Assembly (NCBI GenBank): GCA_947462335.1
Contig: OX381721.1
Location: 5,208,001 to 5,272,000 of the forward strand
Length of the DNA: 64,000 nucleotides
Direction of reading: 5' to 3'
Source: Harmothoe impar
Lineage: Eukaryota; Annelida; Polychaeta; Phyllodocida; Polynoidae
The notes beneath the pieces are model-generated. The model worked only from the letters and a program-made list of their open reading frames with translations. It was not told where the DNA came from and searched no databases. This document shows, one piece after another, positions 1 to 10,344 of this stretch. Position numbers and translations under genes: made by a program. Within the stretch, counting starts at the first letter, position 1; each line of letters starts with the position of its first letter.

Positions 1-296
1 TGGTCCTCTAGTTAAAATTAATGAGTCACAATAGATTTCAGATGTCCTCCAATAAAGCAAACATATATTTCCGTGTTTAAAAATTGTGAGTATGCTTTGG
101 TCCAAATATCTAGCATGGTCAATGACAGGCCTGTATGGATGCATAGAAGAGGGCACGATATGGTAGAAGGGCATTGCTTATAATTGAGGTCTGTTAAAGA
201 TAGCCAAAGCAATTTGTAGAAGCAACACTGTGATAGATATATTACTCAATCTATAGTCATAACCATCAAGGGCAACAGGAGGTCACACTAGGCTCC

Positions 297-551
297 TTAG
301 GGAGTTGTCATTTTTTAACAACAGGGGGGGGTGGTGGATTTCCGCACGAGCCGGTTTACATTTTTTGGTTCCCCCCCTGCGAGGGGTCAACATTTTTTGG
401 CCCCCCCCTCAGGCCAGTTGAATTTGAGCGCGGCCTACCCCTTTGAGCTAAAGTAACGCGCGGGCTTTTTTGCTAAAAAGGGGTCCAAATTGTTTTGGTC
501 CCCCCCAAATCCCCCACCCCCCTCTGTTGTTAAAAAATGACCACTCCCTTA
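297..551. mobile_element. MITE-like foldback element, TTA target duplication (copy 1)
   Basis: The element proper spans 300-548 and begins GGGAGTTGTCATTTTTTAAC; its inverted end reads GGGAGTGGTCATTTTTTAAC on the other strand. TTA trinucleotides flank both ends (297-299 and 549-551). The interior is rich in G and C runs that can fold back. It has no coding capacity. A second copy with the same ends and the same TTA flanks is at 21770-22086. TTA duplications fit PIF/Harbinger-type non-autonomous elements, but the superfamily is my inference. Confidence 0.7.
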
Positions 552-2476
552 TGTGTATGATACTGGTACACAGTCTACCGTTGTAAATGGGGACAAACAA
601 AGAGAAAAGAAAAGGTGAATTATTGTTGTAGAACAAGGAGCGTGTTGCGTCCATGATCAGGTGAATGATTGGCAAGACGACACAGAAAATTGGAAACTAA
701 AAAAGTTGGCATAATATGAATTTAAAAAATGTTTACATACATAATAACGCTAAAATATCCATATCTAAAAGCATACACATCTTTATTTGGAATGCTAAAT
801 CTACAAAAAGTCCAGGGGAGGGGGGCTCCTGCCTCAGGTGAGGTAGAGACAAACATCCACATTGCACTCGTGGGGGCAGGCGTATTGATAAAAGTCTAGT
901 CACGTATCACATTACTGGGAGCATTATGGGCTACATTTCCCTGATTTGTGACAAAATGAAAAAAAACACAGTACAAGTAGTTGTCTTTTACATCTATCTG
1001 AGGCAATCAATCGCCTATTTGCTCAATTCCTAAGCAAACATGTTTTTTTATATCAAGTAATTATTAAAACATCCATCCGATCAGAACTGAAGGCTTCAAA
1101 AGTTACTTCAACGCAAAATGTAGTTGACATTCAATACCCTTGTTGTTGTGTGAAATATGGATAGCCCATACATTTATCATCAGGGAATTTGCTTTACTGT
1201 TGACAAAAAAGTATAGTCTCCCTCTTGCACTCCCTTCTGTCCACAGGCTATAGAGTGTCAACATCACATTATGTCCACAATCTTCCATCATCCGATGTAC
1301 AGGATGACGATGTCCTATGCAGTATGTCTAGTTGTATCAAATTAATGACACAGGAATAGTAGTTTTAATAATGTGTAAGGTTCAAGTAGTTTAGATGACG
1401 ACCAAAAATACGGTGCAAACAGAGCTTCAAATCTTTGAGAAATCAAATGAATCAACCACCAATGATGTCTTCAGATAAAGATTTAATCACATACAAACTG
1501 AATCTGTCCATCACAATACCTGCAGTGGACATTGTTCATCCCTCATTGTCATCACTTCTTACCTGTCAGAATTCCCTTCCTCCAGTCACATTTGCGTTGT
1601 AGTCTTAATTTTCCTGCATACCAGGTGATAGGCTTGATTACATACTTACAAAATGTGAGTGCAAAGAAATTATTAGCTGTCATGAATATTCTGAGAGTAG
1701 CGGAAGTCTGATACTGGCTGAGTGGAAAGGAATGGAAAGGAAAGTAATAAAGTATGACTGACACCTGTGTGAGTGTTTTGTTGTGATGGCAATGGGGCTG
1801 CCGTCCTCATCATGAAATAAACAAAACATTAATACTAACAGGAGTTCCAAGTATTGTAAGAAACCAAGGAAAGTTAAAAAACAATTTGCAGAAGTTGTCT
1901 CATTTGAGGAGAATTATCTTCAACAATTGCCCTTATTTCATAATTGAATAAAATGAAGAAAATTATTGTGCTGATTATTGTTATCTAAGGCCATCATGTT
2001 TGCCAAATTGTAAGTTACAATGACAGCAAATGTCATCAACTTATTTGTTCTGTCTTTTAGTTCTGATATCTTTCCGACAATATCCTTGTCACCTACTAAA
2101 GTATTTAGGAAGTACCTTAAAAAACTCCTGTTATGGACATCTTTTACCCCTAAAATAAAATGGTTCTCATACTGGATTGAATGAATGACAGAAATAATGA
2201 GCTGTCATGAATACAATGAGAATAAGATAGTATGGTTCTATAGTATGATTGAGATGATACATCTTTGTTTTACAAAAAGAAACAAGAAGAAGGGCTTCAT
2301 TAATTTTGTCAATCTTTTGTCATTTTTTCTCTGCTGTAGATGATGTTCAAGCTGGAGATAATGTGAAAAAAACAATTGATCAATGTAACTAAATTACAGC
2401 CACAAACCTCATACCGTAAAGCTTAAACTTACCATGAACCTTGATTTACAATCTCTTGCTTTGTTGTTTCTTTTTT
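552..2476. other. Host non-coding DNA, no gene recognised
   Basis: AT-rich sequence with only short scattered reading frames and no recognisable domain. About 885-1135 is a diverged copy of 17890-18130: both contain GGGAGCATTATGGGCTACAT and share AAATGTAGTTGACATT at the far end. Otherwise nothing is recognised. Confidence 0.6.
885..1135. repeat. Dispersed repeat, paralogous to 17890-18130
   Basis: The two copies align in the same orientation over about 250 bp with many substitutions and small indels. Shared landmarks are GGGAGCATTATGGGCTACAT near the start and AAATGTAGTTGACATT near the end. No coding potential and no defined ends are seen, so this is either an old interspersed repeat or a segmental duplication. 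Confidence 0.6.
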
Positions 2477-2632
2477 ACAAATTTGATAAATGAAAACTAT
2501 GAATTTCGCAAATTTACAAATTTGATATATGAAAATTATGAATTTCACGAATTTACAAATTTGATATATGAAAACTATGAATTTCACAAATTTACAAATT
2601 TGATATATGAAAACTACGAATTTCACAAATTT
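2477..2632. repeat. Tandem repeat, four 39-bp units
   Basis: Four consecutive units start ACAAATTTGATA and end with AAATTT, with only a few substitutions between them. The array is open in frames on both strands only because its period is divisible by three. Those repetitive short frames should not be read as genes. Confidence 0.9.
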
Positions 2633-5375
2633 CCATGAGAAAAATAAGGGACAGATGTACTGTTCCAACCGTGGCCAAGTCTATATTATATTGTATGGGG
2701 AAAAGGCTGGTCGAGTGTTATAGTCAAGGAGAAGGGGAGAGGCACTGAGAGAGATTTCTGCTGGATAGTTCAAAGATCAGTCATAAAGTACATCCTTATG
2801 TCAGATCTTGAGTGTTTTAGTCTAAACCATCCAGAATAGCCTAGCCTCTTTACCACCCACATGTACAGTACAGCAAATCTTTTACCAAAACTTCATTGAA
2901 ATGACCATGTTATGTCTCTCAAGCCCACAACCGGCTCTCATCTTCAGAAGATCACAGAAATGTGGGTTTGAAATTCTGGTGTACAAATAAGTATATATGT
3001 AATACCCGATTTAACTTATACAGCGCTCTTGTCACATGTACAATAATTTGTTCAGGCCTTAAGCACTTTCTTCCAGTCCAAAAGATATGCAAAAAGAGGT
3101 CATTTTTAAAGGGTGGAGGCCCAGCTAACAAAAAAATACATGTTTTTTACGTCAAAATAGCGTTTTAAAACTTCCTATAACGTTTTGCCATAGGAAGGAG
3201 CCTGAGTGAAACCTTTTTAATGCTATATGACATAATAAAAGGTTGTATGATGCTTTTTGCATACTGGGGGCTTTACTATGTAAATAAAGTTTAATGAACT
3301 GATTTAGCAATACAGATCAATTCATCTACTAATGTGATATCTTTCTTTTACTTCATTCAGAGCAAACTAACCTGATGGATGTGAATAAAGTAGAGCAGTA
3401 GGGCATAAATATTTGTCCTGCAGACACATGCCAGCCATAGGCAGAAGGCACCAGGGACAGAATGCTGATGTGGTGCCCCCTGCTAGTCCAGAGCTCTTTG
3501 GTCCAAGCTGCTTCCTGAATACAATTACCTGCACAGAAGGAGACCGGAAGTACAGCCATTACCCCCTGCTGAGACCCAGTTAGGCCCCCTGGTGTCAGAA
3601 TGTGGCACTGCTGTGTCTACATCTGTGGTTGGACCCGGTAGACCTCAACTATAAATATGCTATTCACTGATGGTACTGGGGGGGGGGGGTGGTAAAACAT
3701 TCCAGAAAATTTAAACATTTGAATAATATTTAGTCCTCCTTTACAAATTATATTCTCAAGAAACCATGCCAGGTGTATAATTTCAATTTATACCTATATG
3801 TTCACATGTTCAAATGATTTGTCTCTATAATACGCAAGACAGTGAGCGACAATACAGTTGACAATTAAGAGTGTAGTTTATGTTTATTTGTACATACAAA
3901 CAGTGTAGATGTTAATACTGCTGCAGTACTACCCAGAGTGAGTAAGTACCTGCAATGTGAGCTCATATATACATTTATAAGCTGTAGTGCAGTGCCCTAC
4001 AGTGGGGACTGTCGGCATTAGCCTTCAAGTTCATACATGCATAGTAGTAGATAATAATTGTATACATGCAATCCCTGATATATATGTTATGTAAATAAAT
4101 AGAGGTTACATCTCTATAGTATCACAGTAATGAATTAAGCTGTAGAGCACCAGCAGTCCACAGGGAGCTGCCTGCGTCTCCTTTGTCTGATGATGAGTAG
4201 ATCAGCTCCCTAAAGGCAATCAAGGGGAGCAGCTCAGGGCCTGGTGTACCACATATAAGGTGACCCTTTTCTATTATCTACTCAGCCCAGGAACCCCGGG
4301 CACATCCCACCTTAGAGCTGTGATGTGCCGTCCCAGGGGTTTATAGTACTTTGAAAGCACTGCTAGAGCTAATGGGCTAACTGGAAAATAAGGTTTGTGA
4401 AGGAAGTATGTGCTTATGAAGAGACTGGTTGTATTTGATGTAGGCAGATTCACCTTCTCCGCACTATCTTTTGCTTTCTGACGAAGATGTCAGAATAAAT
4501 CTTATTCTTCCTCCATTCTTCTTAAGTTAATCCTTAACTTAACACTAACTGTAAACAGAGAGAACTAGGCTAAACCTAACTTTAAAATGTTACCCCAACC
4601 ATCGGCCAGGAATTCCTATGAAGCATCCCCTGGGAGACAGACTAATGATCAAGCAAAATATCTTTTTGCAAAAAAAACCTTGGGGGATACAGTAGAATCC
4701 CTATCTTTTGTTACACCATAGGATATTTAGGGAATAGGGCACAGGGCATTGACACGGGGGTGCTCTAGACTGGATAGAGACGTCTCAATCTAGTCTGATG
4801 CACCCCCAAGTCCATAACCAAGTGCCCTATTCCTGTTATGACACATTATTCTCCTTAAAATTGTGTCAAGATAATAACAACTGCAACTGTGCATTGGAAA
4901 CCACACACTTTGTTGGCCCCGAAGACTTGTTTTCATAACTGCATAGAACTTACATTGGCTATCAAAATGGCTGACTGTCCAATCAATGCAGGACGGCACC
5001 CAATCAAAGCAGTGAAGTACCTAATTAAGGGAGGTAGACGTCAGGTCACCAGTAGTGGATTAGGCAGTTCAAAATCACAGAATGTAGACTGAAGCCTGTT
5101 GACTGAATTGACTGCAAGGCATGGTAAAGCCATCTAGATATACCACAGTGTCTAGGCACTCACCCTACAGACCGTCTTTGATTGGTCAAGAGTGCCATTA
5201 AAGGACTCTCATCCAATAAGAAAGCAGCTCTGTGTTTAGTGTATTGGCGAGATTGAAGCAAGCTGTCCTATAACCCAAATTATCTTGTGCTTCAAGATTA
5301 ACATGTTGTGGTAATATAGTGCACCTTGAGGCAAACATACATGTACTTCACACCAACAAGGATATACTTGGATCA
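2633..5375. other. Host non-coding DNA left of the 9.5-kb element
   Basis: No gene is recognised. It holds a diverged repeat at 2720-2880 (paralogue near 27130-27275), a poly-G run near 3680, and one copy (4148-4380) of a four-copy dispersed repeat. The sequence immediately left of 5376 is the unduplicated flank of the element insertion. Confidence 0.6.
4148..4380. repeat. Dispersed repeat family C, copy 1
   Basis: Contains GCAGTCCACAGGGAGCTG and GGAGCAGCTCAGGGCCTGGT. The same two landmarks in the same order occur at 35845-36120, 57225-57440 and 58555-58800. All copies lie on the same strand and are clearly diverged. No terminal repeats or target duplications were found, so the type of repeat is unknown. 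Confidence 0.65.
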
Positions 5376-5381
5376 GTGCTA
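5376..5381. repeat. Target-site duplication GTGCTA, left
   Basis: GTGCTA lies directly before the left terminal inverted repeat. The identical hexamer follows the right repeat at 14838-14843. A 6-bp duplication is the length made by Polinton/Maverick-type integrases. Confidence 0.9.
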
Positions 5382-5926
5382 AGTAGTATAGTATGTATCG
5401 GAACGGGACTATAGTTAAGTACTGTTTATTACTCAATCGACATGCAGCCAATCAGAGGCCTCCATTTGGTCACGTGACCGGAAGTGACCTACTTAGGGGA
5501 TTAGTGGTGCATTCTGGGTAACCCTGCAGCCAATCAGAGGCCACCATTTGGTCACGTGACCGGAATTGACCTACTTAGGGGATTAGTGGTGCACTCTGGG
5601 TAACCTACTGACCTACTTAGGGGACCGGAAGTGACGTCATATGACCTAATTTAGGATCACGTGACCGGAAGTGACCTGATGAGTCACGTGAGCGGAAGTG
5701 ACGTCACATGACCTAATGGCCGACCGGAAGTGAGTGACCTCATTGAGGATCACGTGACCGGAAGTGACTTGATTGATCGCGTGAGCGGAAGAAGAAGTTT
5801 TTTGTTTAGGAAGTGAGGGTCTTTAGGATCACGTGACTGGAAGCGACGTCGTCACATGAGTGACGCTTTAAGAGACTGCGCGACTTACTAGTAAAAGAAG
5901 ACGTATGAAAATAAAAACACAACAAT
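5382..5926 (+). repeat. Left terminal inverted repeat
   Basis: The outer part, about 5382-5795, matches the reverse complement of 14424-14837. An inner part to 5926 matches the reverse complement of 13749-13941. It contains two roughly 78-bp direct copies (5445-5522 and 5526-5604) and repeated blocks combining CACGTG, ACCGGAAGTGAC and TGACGTCA. CACGTG occurs at about 5471, 5552, 5659, 5684, 5750 and 5829. CAGCCAATCAGAGG (CCAAT-box type) occurs in each 78-bp copy. Confidence 0.85.
5445..5604. repeat. Two direct 78-bp copies inside the left TIR
   Basis: Copies at 5445-5522 and 5526-5604 each run from GCAGCCAATCAGAGGCC through TGGTCACGTGACCGGAA to CTGGGTAAC, 81 bp apart with few differences. 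The second copy has a damaged ETS-like site (GGAATT instead of GGAAGT). The right TIR has a related but shuffled duplication at about 14665-14775. Confidence 0.8.
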
Positions 5927-6003
5927 ATTTTATTTTATTTTTTTTATTTCTTTTTTTTTCAATCTTGATAAACACTCTATTTTTGAAAAGATGCACACGC
6001 TTA

Positions 6004-6009
6004 TTTATT
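6004..6009 (-). terminator. Probable polyadenylation signal of the polymerase gene
   Basis: Read on the minus strand this is AATAAA, a few bases after the polymerase stop codon. More AATAAA-like A/T runs follow at 5928-5950. A usable signal is plausible, but cleavage sites cannot be seen. Confidence 0.45.
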
Positions 6010-6015
6010 TTTTTT

Positions 6016-9000
6016 TCATATCTCTAAAGGACTCGTTGTCACACCGTCAGAATGCACGCGACGCTTATAATACAAGTAGCGCACGCCGTCTTTCTCTATG
6101 GTGTAGGTGACCATTTTGTTTCGCACCACTTTGAAGTTTCTATTTACAGCAATGAGAGTTTTTCGTTGGCGAAGAACATCCAAGAAGTCGTCTGGTTCCT
6201 GAGGGTTTTGTTTCTTCTGTACGCCTTTTGCACTCCATTTTTTGGATTTTCTTTCACCGGTGTCGCTGACTCGATCGTAGCAAATGTTAGTCTTAGGGTT
6301 GAGACTTAGGATCCCGTCACCTTCCCACTCCGCTTTCATAAGCCCCGAAGTTCTCAGATCGTGAAGGTACCGTCTCTCACAACATCCGCCGGGCGGCGGA
6401 CACCATTCTCGCACTCTTTCCGTTTTTGTCTTCACGAAAAGCTCTAAGTGATCGTCGCACACCGCTGTCGGAAGCCACTTTCGTTTCTCTCTGAAGTACG
6501 TCTCTCTCAGGCGAGGTTTGACTAGGTCATCCAACGTGTCACCGCTGAGAGCCATGTAAAGACTGTCGGTGTCCATTTGACAAAGGGCATAATCGCGCCG
6601 ATCGACGAATCTATCCAAGAAGTCGTATGTGAACTCTAACATTTTCAACTTCGCGTACTGGTATACCATGAACCCTATTTGAATAGGGAGGTTGTTGTTG
6701 ACTGTTTTCGGTTGTAGTTCGACTTCAAACAGATCGGAACTCAACTCGGACGCCTTTTTGAAGCGCCACGAATTGGCCAATAGTTCGAACTTCCGACTGT
6801 CGGTGTATCTCACCGCCGTGTGTTTTTCTTTGTTGCAGATTGTTTTACCGTACGTAGCGTTTCCCATTAACTTGTAACAGTCTGACAGAATTTTCTCGTT
6901 CTCGTTCACGTTGCCACGTCTTCGCGCCGCCGTTACTTCGTCCGCGAAACCGGCAAAGGAGCGTTTAGGTAGGTATTCTACCACCAGCTGCACTTTGGTG
7001 ACTATCAAACCGTGCTCTAAATACCACTTGAGAAGCGGCGTTCCCAAGAGAATATTTTTTCCGTGGTAACTCCCTATCAGACATCTCTGAGGCGTGTTCA
7101 ACAGCTTTTCTTCCTGCGCAAAGTCTGACATGTGAGGTCCTATGTCCGATTTTGAAACTGTCGCGTTCTTGAAAACGGGGGTCATTTCTTCGAAGTAGTC
7201 TCGTAGGTGAGGCCGCGTAGTGATGTCCACTTGAACTAAACCGAACATTTTCTCCTCTTTCACAGCGGAAAGGATGTCGCTCTCGCTCATCGCGTTTCGA
7301 GACACTTTCAAAGCGTCAACCTTCCAGCGTTGTTGGGAGGCCTTGACCCGCTCATCTCGACGCTTCATCTCTCGCCATTCGCACTCCCACACGACGACCA
7401 GCTTGTGACCTAGCGCTTTCAAGTAAGCGCTTACTCTGGTCGTTCTGTCGCGTCTCTCCTCTCTCAGTGAAGCGCACTGATATCGGTGCGACGGTATGCA
7501 CTCGTGAGCGTGGAACCAACACCCGTGAAACTGGAAAACCGTATTAGAGGCCGCGTGAAACCCGTCCACGCGAATTCTCCGACAGCCTACAACCATCTCG
7601 CCGCCGTTCAAAGCGTGGCGCAGTTTCACGTCGCGGTCGTGCTCTACGAAGCGTAACCACTCCAAAGCGCTGTGAGAGTTTCTTTGCCTAATTTCGGGCT
7701 TGAACTCGGTCTCGGGCCGTCTCACCGCGTAATAGCCCGTGCAGTGCGCTTCGCTCATGCAGCGCAAGTACAGAGAGTTAGCGTCTAGTCCTAGGATGTG
7801 TTGGCACGGTCTCGCTTCTTCGCCGTACTTGTGCTCCCTTATCCGCGTGGTGCCCTTCTCGTGAAATCTATGGAAGATGATGGAAGGACCGCCGACTAGA
7901 TTTTCTTTGATCAGAGCGTGGAGGAAGGCGTCGAACTGGGGGAACGTTGTGAACGCGTCTTCTAGGTTTTGGAAGAGGAACCGTAAAGTCAAACCGGCGA
8001 GAGAAACTCCGTCTTTCAACATGTCAATGCCGCGATCTTGGAAAAATTTAGCGTGATTTTTCAGAGCTTCTATGAAAGGTTTGACGTCTTTGTTGTTGTA
8101 GTGGATCAAGTAGTCTTCCATAGTTTGCATCTTCTCGTCGGACCAAACTTTCTGATATGCGGCGTAGTCGGATTCGGACATTTTGACGCCCGTCAGCTCG
8201 CTGTCGAAAGCCGATCTCGGTGGCAGCGTTCTGTTTGCCAGTTTCCTGGTAGACGTCATCCATTCGTAAGGAAAGTGACCTTTCTCTTCGTTCCTGGTGA
8301 AAGCTCGCAAATAGGTCGCGTAGTTGTAACCGGGTGCCAAATAGTTGACTACGTCCAAGAAAACCGTGTGCTGTGTGTAAACCGCCAAGTATTGATTGCT
8401 TCTCTTTATGACGCTGAATTCTTGGTTTCTTCGGTCTCCGGAGGCGAAGAACGAGTGAAGGCGTATTTTGATCAGGTTCAAGTCGTAACGCCCCGAGTTG
8501 AAGCCCACGACTGGAGCTTGACGGATGTATCTCAGAAGACGCTTCTTCAGTTGAACTAACGGGTGTCTGGTCTGAGCCGCAGCGAAGCCGCCTGGAAAAG
8601 GGGTGAACGTCGCCTCCTCCAGCAGGAGAGCTTCACCTATCGCCGCATCTAACTTCGCTAAGGTCGGTCGGTAAAGTTCTAGCACAGCTTCCCCGATGAC
8701 TTTGGCGTTCTCGTTTATGTGATTTAAAACTCGGTCCAACAAGGGGTCGGAATCTGCGTCGGATTCTCTGACGAAGCAGACGGGCCCCTCCCACCCCGGA
8801 AAGTCGGATGCGACGCTAGCCGACAAAGGGACGTGATCCCACAGCAGGGACACGTGTTCCGTCGACGGTTCTTTGCACGGTCTGAAGAAAGCCTCGAAAT
8901 CGAAGGCGATCTTGTAAGGGTAGATTCCGGAATGTCCGTCGGGGGGAAAAATGGAGAAGTCTGCTAGCGCTTCGAAAATCGTTCTCGAATTTTGGTAGAT

Positions 9001-10140
9001 GCCACCTACGTAGCGCAACTTGACTTGTCGGCAAGAGGAAAGCTGGTTCCTGTGTCTCTTCAGCAAGAACTCGGTGGTGAACGCAGCCTTACACTTGCAA
9101 CATTCGTATATGCCCGCGTATGCGTTGAAGTCCGTGACGAGAGAGACGTGCAAACCGCCTTTCGCCGTCAGGTGTAGGTTGACTTTACCTCGGGCGGCCA
9201 GAGTTCTGGAAGGCGGTCTGATCAGAGTAACGCGTCTTCTCAACTTCCGCCCCGGCACTTGACGCGACGCGGTGTAAACCGCTATCTGTACGTCAAAGAA
9301 GTTCTCTAACGCGGGTAAGTCGCGGATGTTCAGACCCGGAAAGGATTCAGGTGTGGCAGCGGGACAGAACTGACGTAACAAATCTGAAGTGCGCTTGCTG
9401 GTGTTGTATAAGTGAAAGGAAATGCAGCGGAAGATGCAGAGGTTGTCCTTGTTGGGAAAATCTAACACGCCGCTTCTCTTTCCAACTCGACCGGCCTGAG
9501 TGATCCTACCGCCTATGGGGAATTTCCCCGGTCCCATGTAAACGCAAATGTTCAAATTGGTAGGAAAAAGAACGTGCCACTTGGTGTCAGCGTCGCAAAG
9601 TTTCCGTACTTCCTCGCAAGCGACGGTGTTTTCCATCTTTGAGAGGAGCTCTTCCAAAGTTTCTGAATTAGTTATAGTAGGGAGCGGTTGTATGAGAGTT
9701 GCGTTGTTCTGGGAGGCGTGAAAGTAGCGCAGTTTGCTCTTGTCTTCTCTGTGTTGTAAGAGTAAGCCCACCGAGAAACCCACTTTGTATCTGAATCTTT
9801 GTGTCAAGTGAATGCGACGCATAGTATCTACAGCGTCACTCAACTCGCCGGTTGGTAGCCTGAAGTTTGTTACACTCACGCGAGTCCCGTGCATCCTGAC
9901 GCCCGTTTGTATCGCAGGCCAATTCGCCGTGAACGTTTCCTCCCCGTTCGGTACAGCACATATGCGCGGAGGGACGGTCACCCCGTCCAGAGATTCGCGT
10001 TGACAGGCGATCTTTCTGCAATCGCCTTCGCCGCATAGAGGGCAAAACTTAGGTACTACTCTACAATTTTCTACGTGTCTCTCGTGGTTGTACGGTCTTT
10101 TAAACATTTTGAAACACTTTTCGCATACGTACTGTGTCAT
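6016..10140 (-). CDS. Protein-primed family B DNA polymerase with OTU-like N-terminal domain
   Basis: 1374 aa, intact, predicted to replicate the element's linear DNA. It starts with a C2H2-like finger (C6, C9, H19/H22). An OTU-like region follows, with DNLC at 232-235 (candidate catalytic Cys235) and a candidate His at 331, then a second Cys/His finger at about 347-364. Exonuclease motifs: DFE at 414-416, N548...YD at 552-553, YNNKD at 681-685. Polymerase motif A is DANSLY (786-791), motif B KLMGNATYG (1090-1098), motif C DTDS (1190-1193). Between A and B lies a Vsr-like nuclease-type insert (VDGFH near 858, FHGCWFHAH near 871, WECEW near 918). This architecture is known from Polinton, adintovirus and bidnavirus polymerases. 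The ATG follows an A-rich leader. No separate terminal protein gene is evident, so the N-terminal region or a cleaved product may supply the primer (inference). Confidence 0.93.
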   Translation of the reverse strand: MTQYVCEKCFKMFKRPYNHERHVENCRVVPKFCPLCGEGDCRKIACQRESLDGVTVPPRICAVPNGEETFTANWPAIQTGVRMHGTRVSVTNFRLPTGELSDAVDTMRRIHLTQRFRYKVGFSVGLLLQHREDKSKLRYFHASQNNATLIQPLPTITNSETLEELLSKMENTVACEEVRKLCDADTKWHVLFPTNLNICVYMGPGKFPIGGRITQAGRVGKRSGVLDFPNKDNLCIFRCISFHLYNTSKRTSDLLRQFCPAATPESFPGLNIRDLPALENFFDVQIAVYTASRQVPGRKLRRRVTLIRPPSRTLAARGKVNLHLTAKGGLHVSLVTDFNAYAGIYECCKCKAAFTTEFLLKRHRNQLSSCRQVKLRYVGGIYQNSRTIFEALADFSIFPPDGHSGIYPYKIAFDFEAFFRPCKEPSTEHVSLLWDHVPLSASVASDFPGWEGPVCFVRESDADSDPLLDRVLNHINENAKVIGEAVLELYRPTLAKLDAAIGEALLLEEATFTPFPGGFAAAQTRHPLVQLKKRLLRYIRQAPVVGFNSGRYDLNLIKIRLHSFFASGDRRNQEFSVIKRSNQYLAVYTQHTVFLDVVNYLAPGYNYATYLRAFTRNEEKGHFPYEWMTSTRKLANRTLPPRSAFDSELTGVKMSESDYAAYQKVWSDEKMQTMEDYLIHYNNKDVKPFIEALKNHAKFFQDRGIDMLKDGVSLAGLTLRFLFQNLEDAFTTFPQFDAFLHALIKENLVGGPSIIFHRFHEKGTTRIREHKYGEEARPCQHILGLDANSLYLRCMSEAHCTGYYAVRRPETEFKPEIRQRNSHSALEWLRFVEHDRDVKLRHALNGGEMVVGCRRIRVDGFHAASNTVFQFHGCWFHAHECIPSHRYQCASLREERRDRTTRVSAYLKALGHKLVVVWECEWREMKRRDERVKASQQRWKVDALKVSRNAMSESDILSAVKEEKMFGLVQVDITTRPHLRDYFEEMTPVFKNATVSKSDIGPHMSDFAQEEKLLNTPQRCLIGSYHGKNILLGTPLLKWYLEHGLIVTKVQLVVEYLPKRSFAGFADEVTAARRRGNVNENEKILSDCYKLMGNATYGKTICNKEKHTAVRYTDSRKFELLANSWRFKKASELSSDLFEVELQPKTVNNNLPIQIGFMVYQYAKLKMLEFTYDFLDRFVDRRDYALCQMDTDSLYMALSGDTLDDLVKPRLRETYFREKRKWLPTAVCDDHLELFVKTKTERVREWCPPPGGCCERRYLHDLRTSGLMKAEWEGDGILSLNPKTNICYDRVSDTGERKSKKWSAKGVQKKQNPQEPDDFLDVLRQRKTLIAVNRNFKVVRNKMVTYTIEKDGVRYLYYKRRVHSDGVTTSPLEI

Positions 10141-10287
10141 GTTTTTTTTTTCACTCAGTTACCAACTACTTAGCCGTCTAACTATCTATCTATCTATCAA
10201 TCTATCTGTCTATCTATCTATCTATTTATCTTTCTGTCTGCTGTCTGTGTATCCGTCTGTCTGTCTCATACAGCGTACGTCAAACGC

Positions 10288-10319
<32 letters not shown>

Positions 10320-10344
10320 AGTGCGCGTGAGCGTTGAGCGTCTC
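10141..10344. repeat. Intergenic microsatellites between polymerase and PC4-like genes
   Basis: 204 bp separating two genes on the minus strand. It holds a degenerate TATC/TCTG tetranucleotide tract (about 10180-10265) and a TG run that becomes CG-rich (about 10290-10335). No convincing TATA box and no AATAAA signal of the upstream gene is seen. The polymerase may therefore be expressed from a read-through transcript or from a promoter that cannot be recognised here. Confidence 0.6.

Noticed and set aside
2441..2668. Repetitive 65-79-codon frames
   Set aside because: Products of a 39-bp tandem repeat whose period is divisible by three.
8038..8559. 173-codon plus-strand frame opposite the polymerase gene
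   Set aside because: Lies wholly antisense to conserved PolB sequence and shows no domain; a shadow of GC-rich coding DNA.
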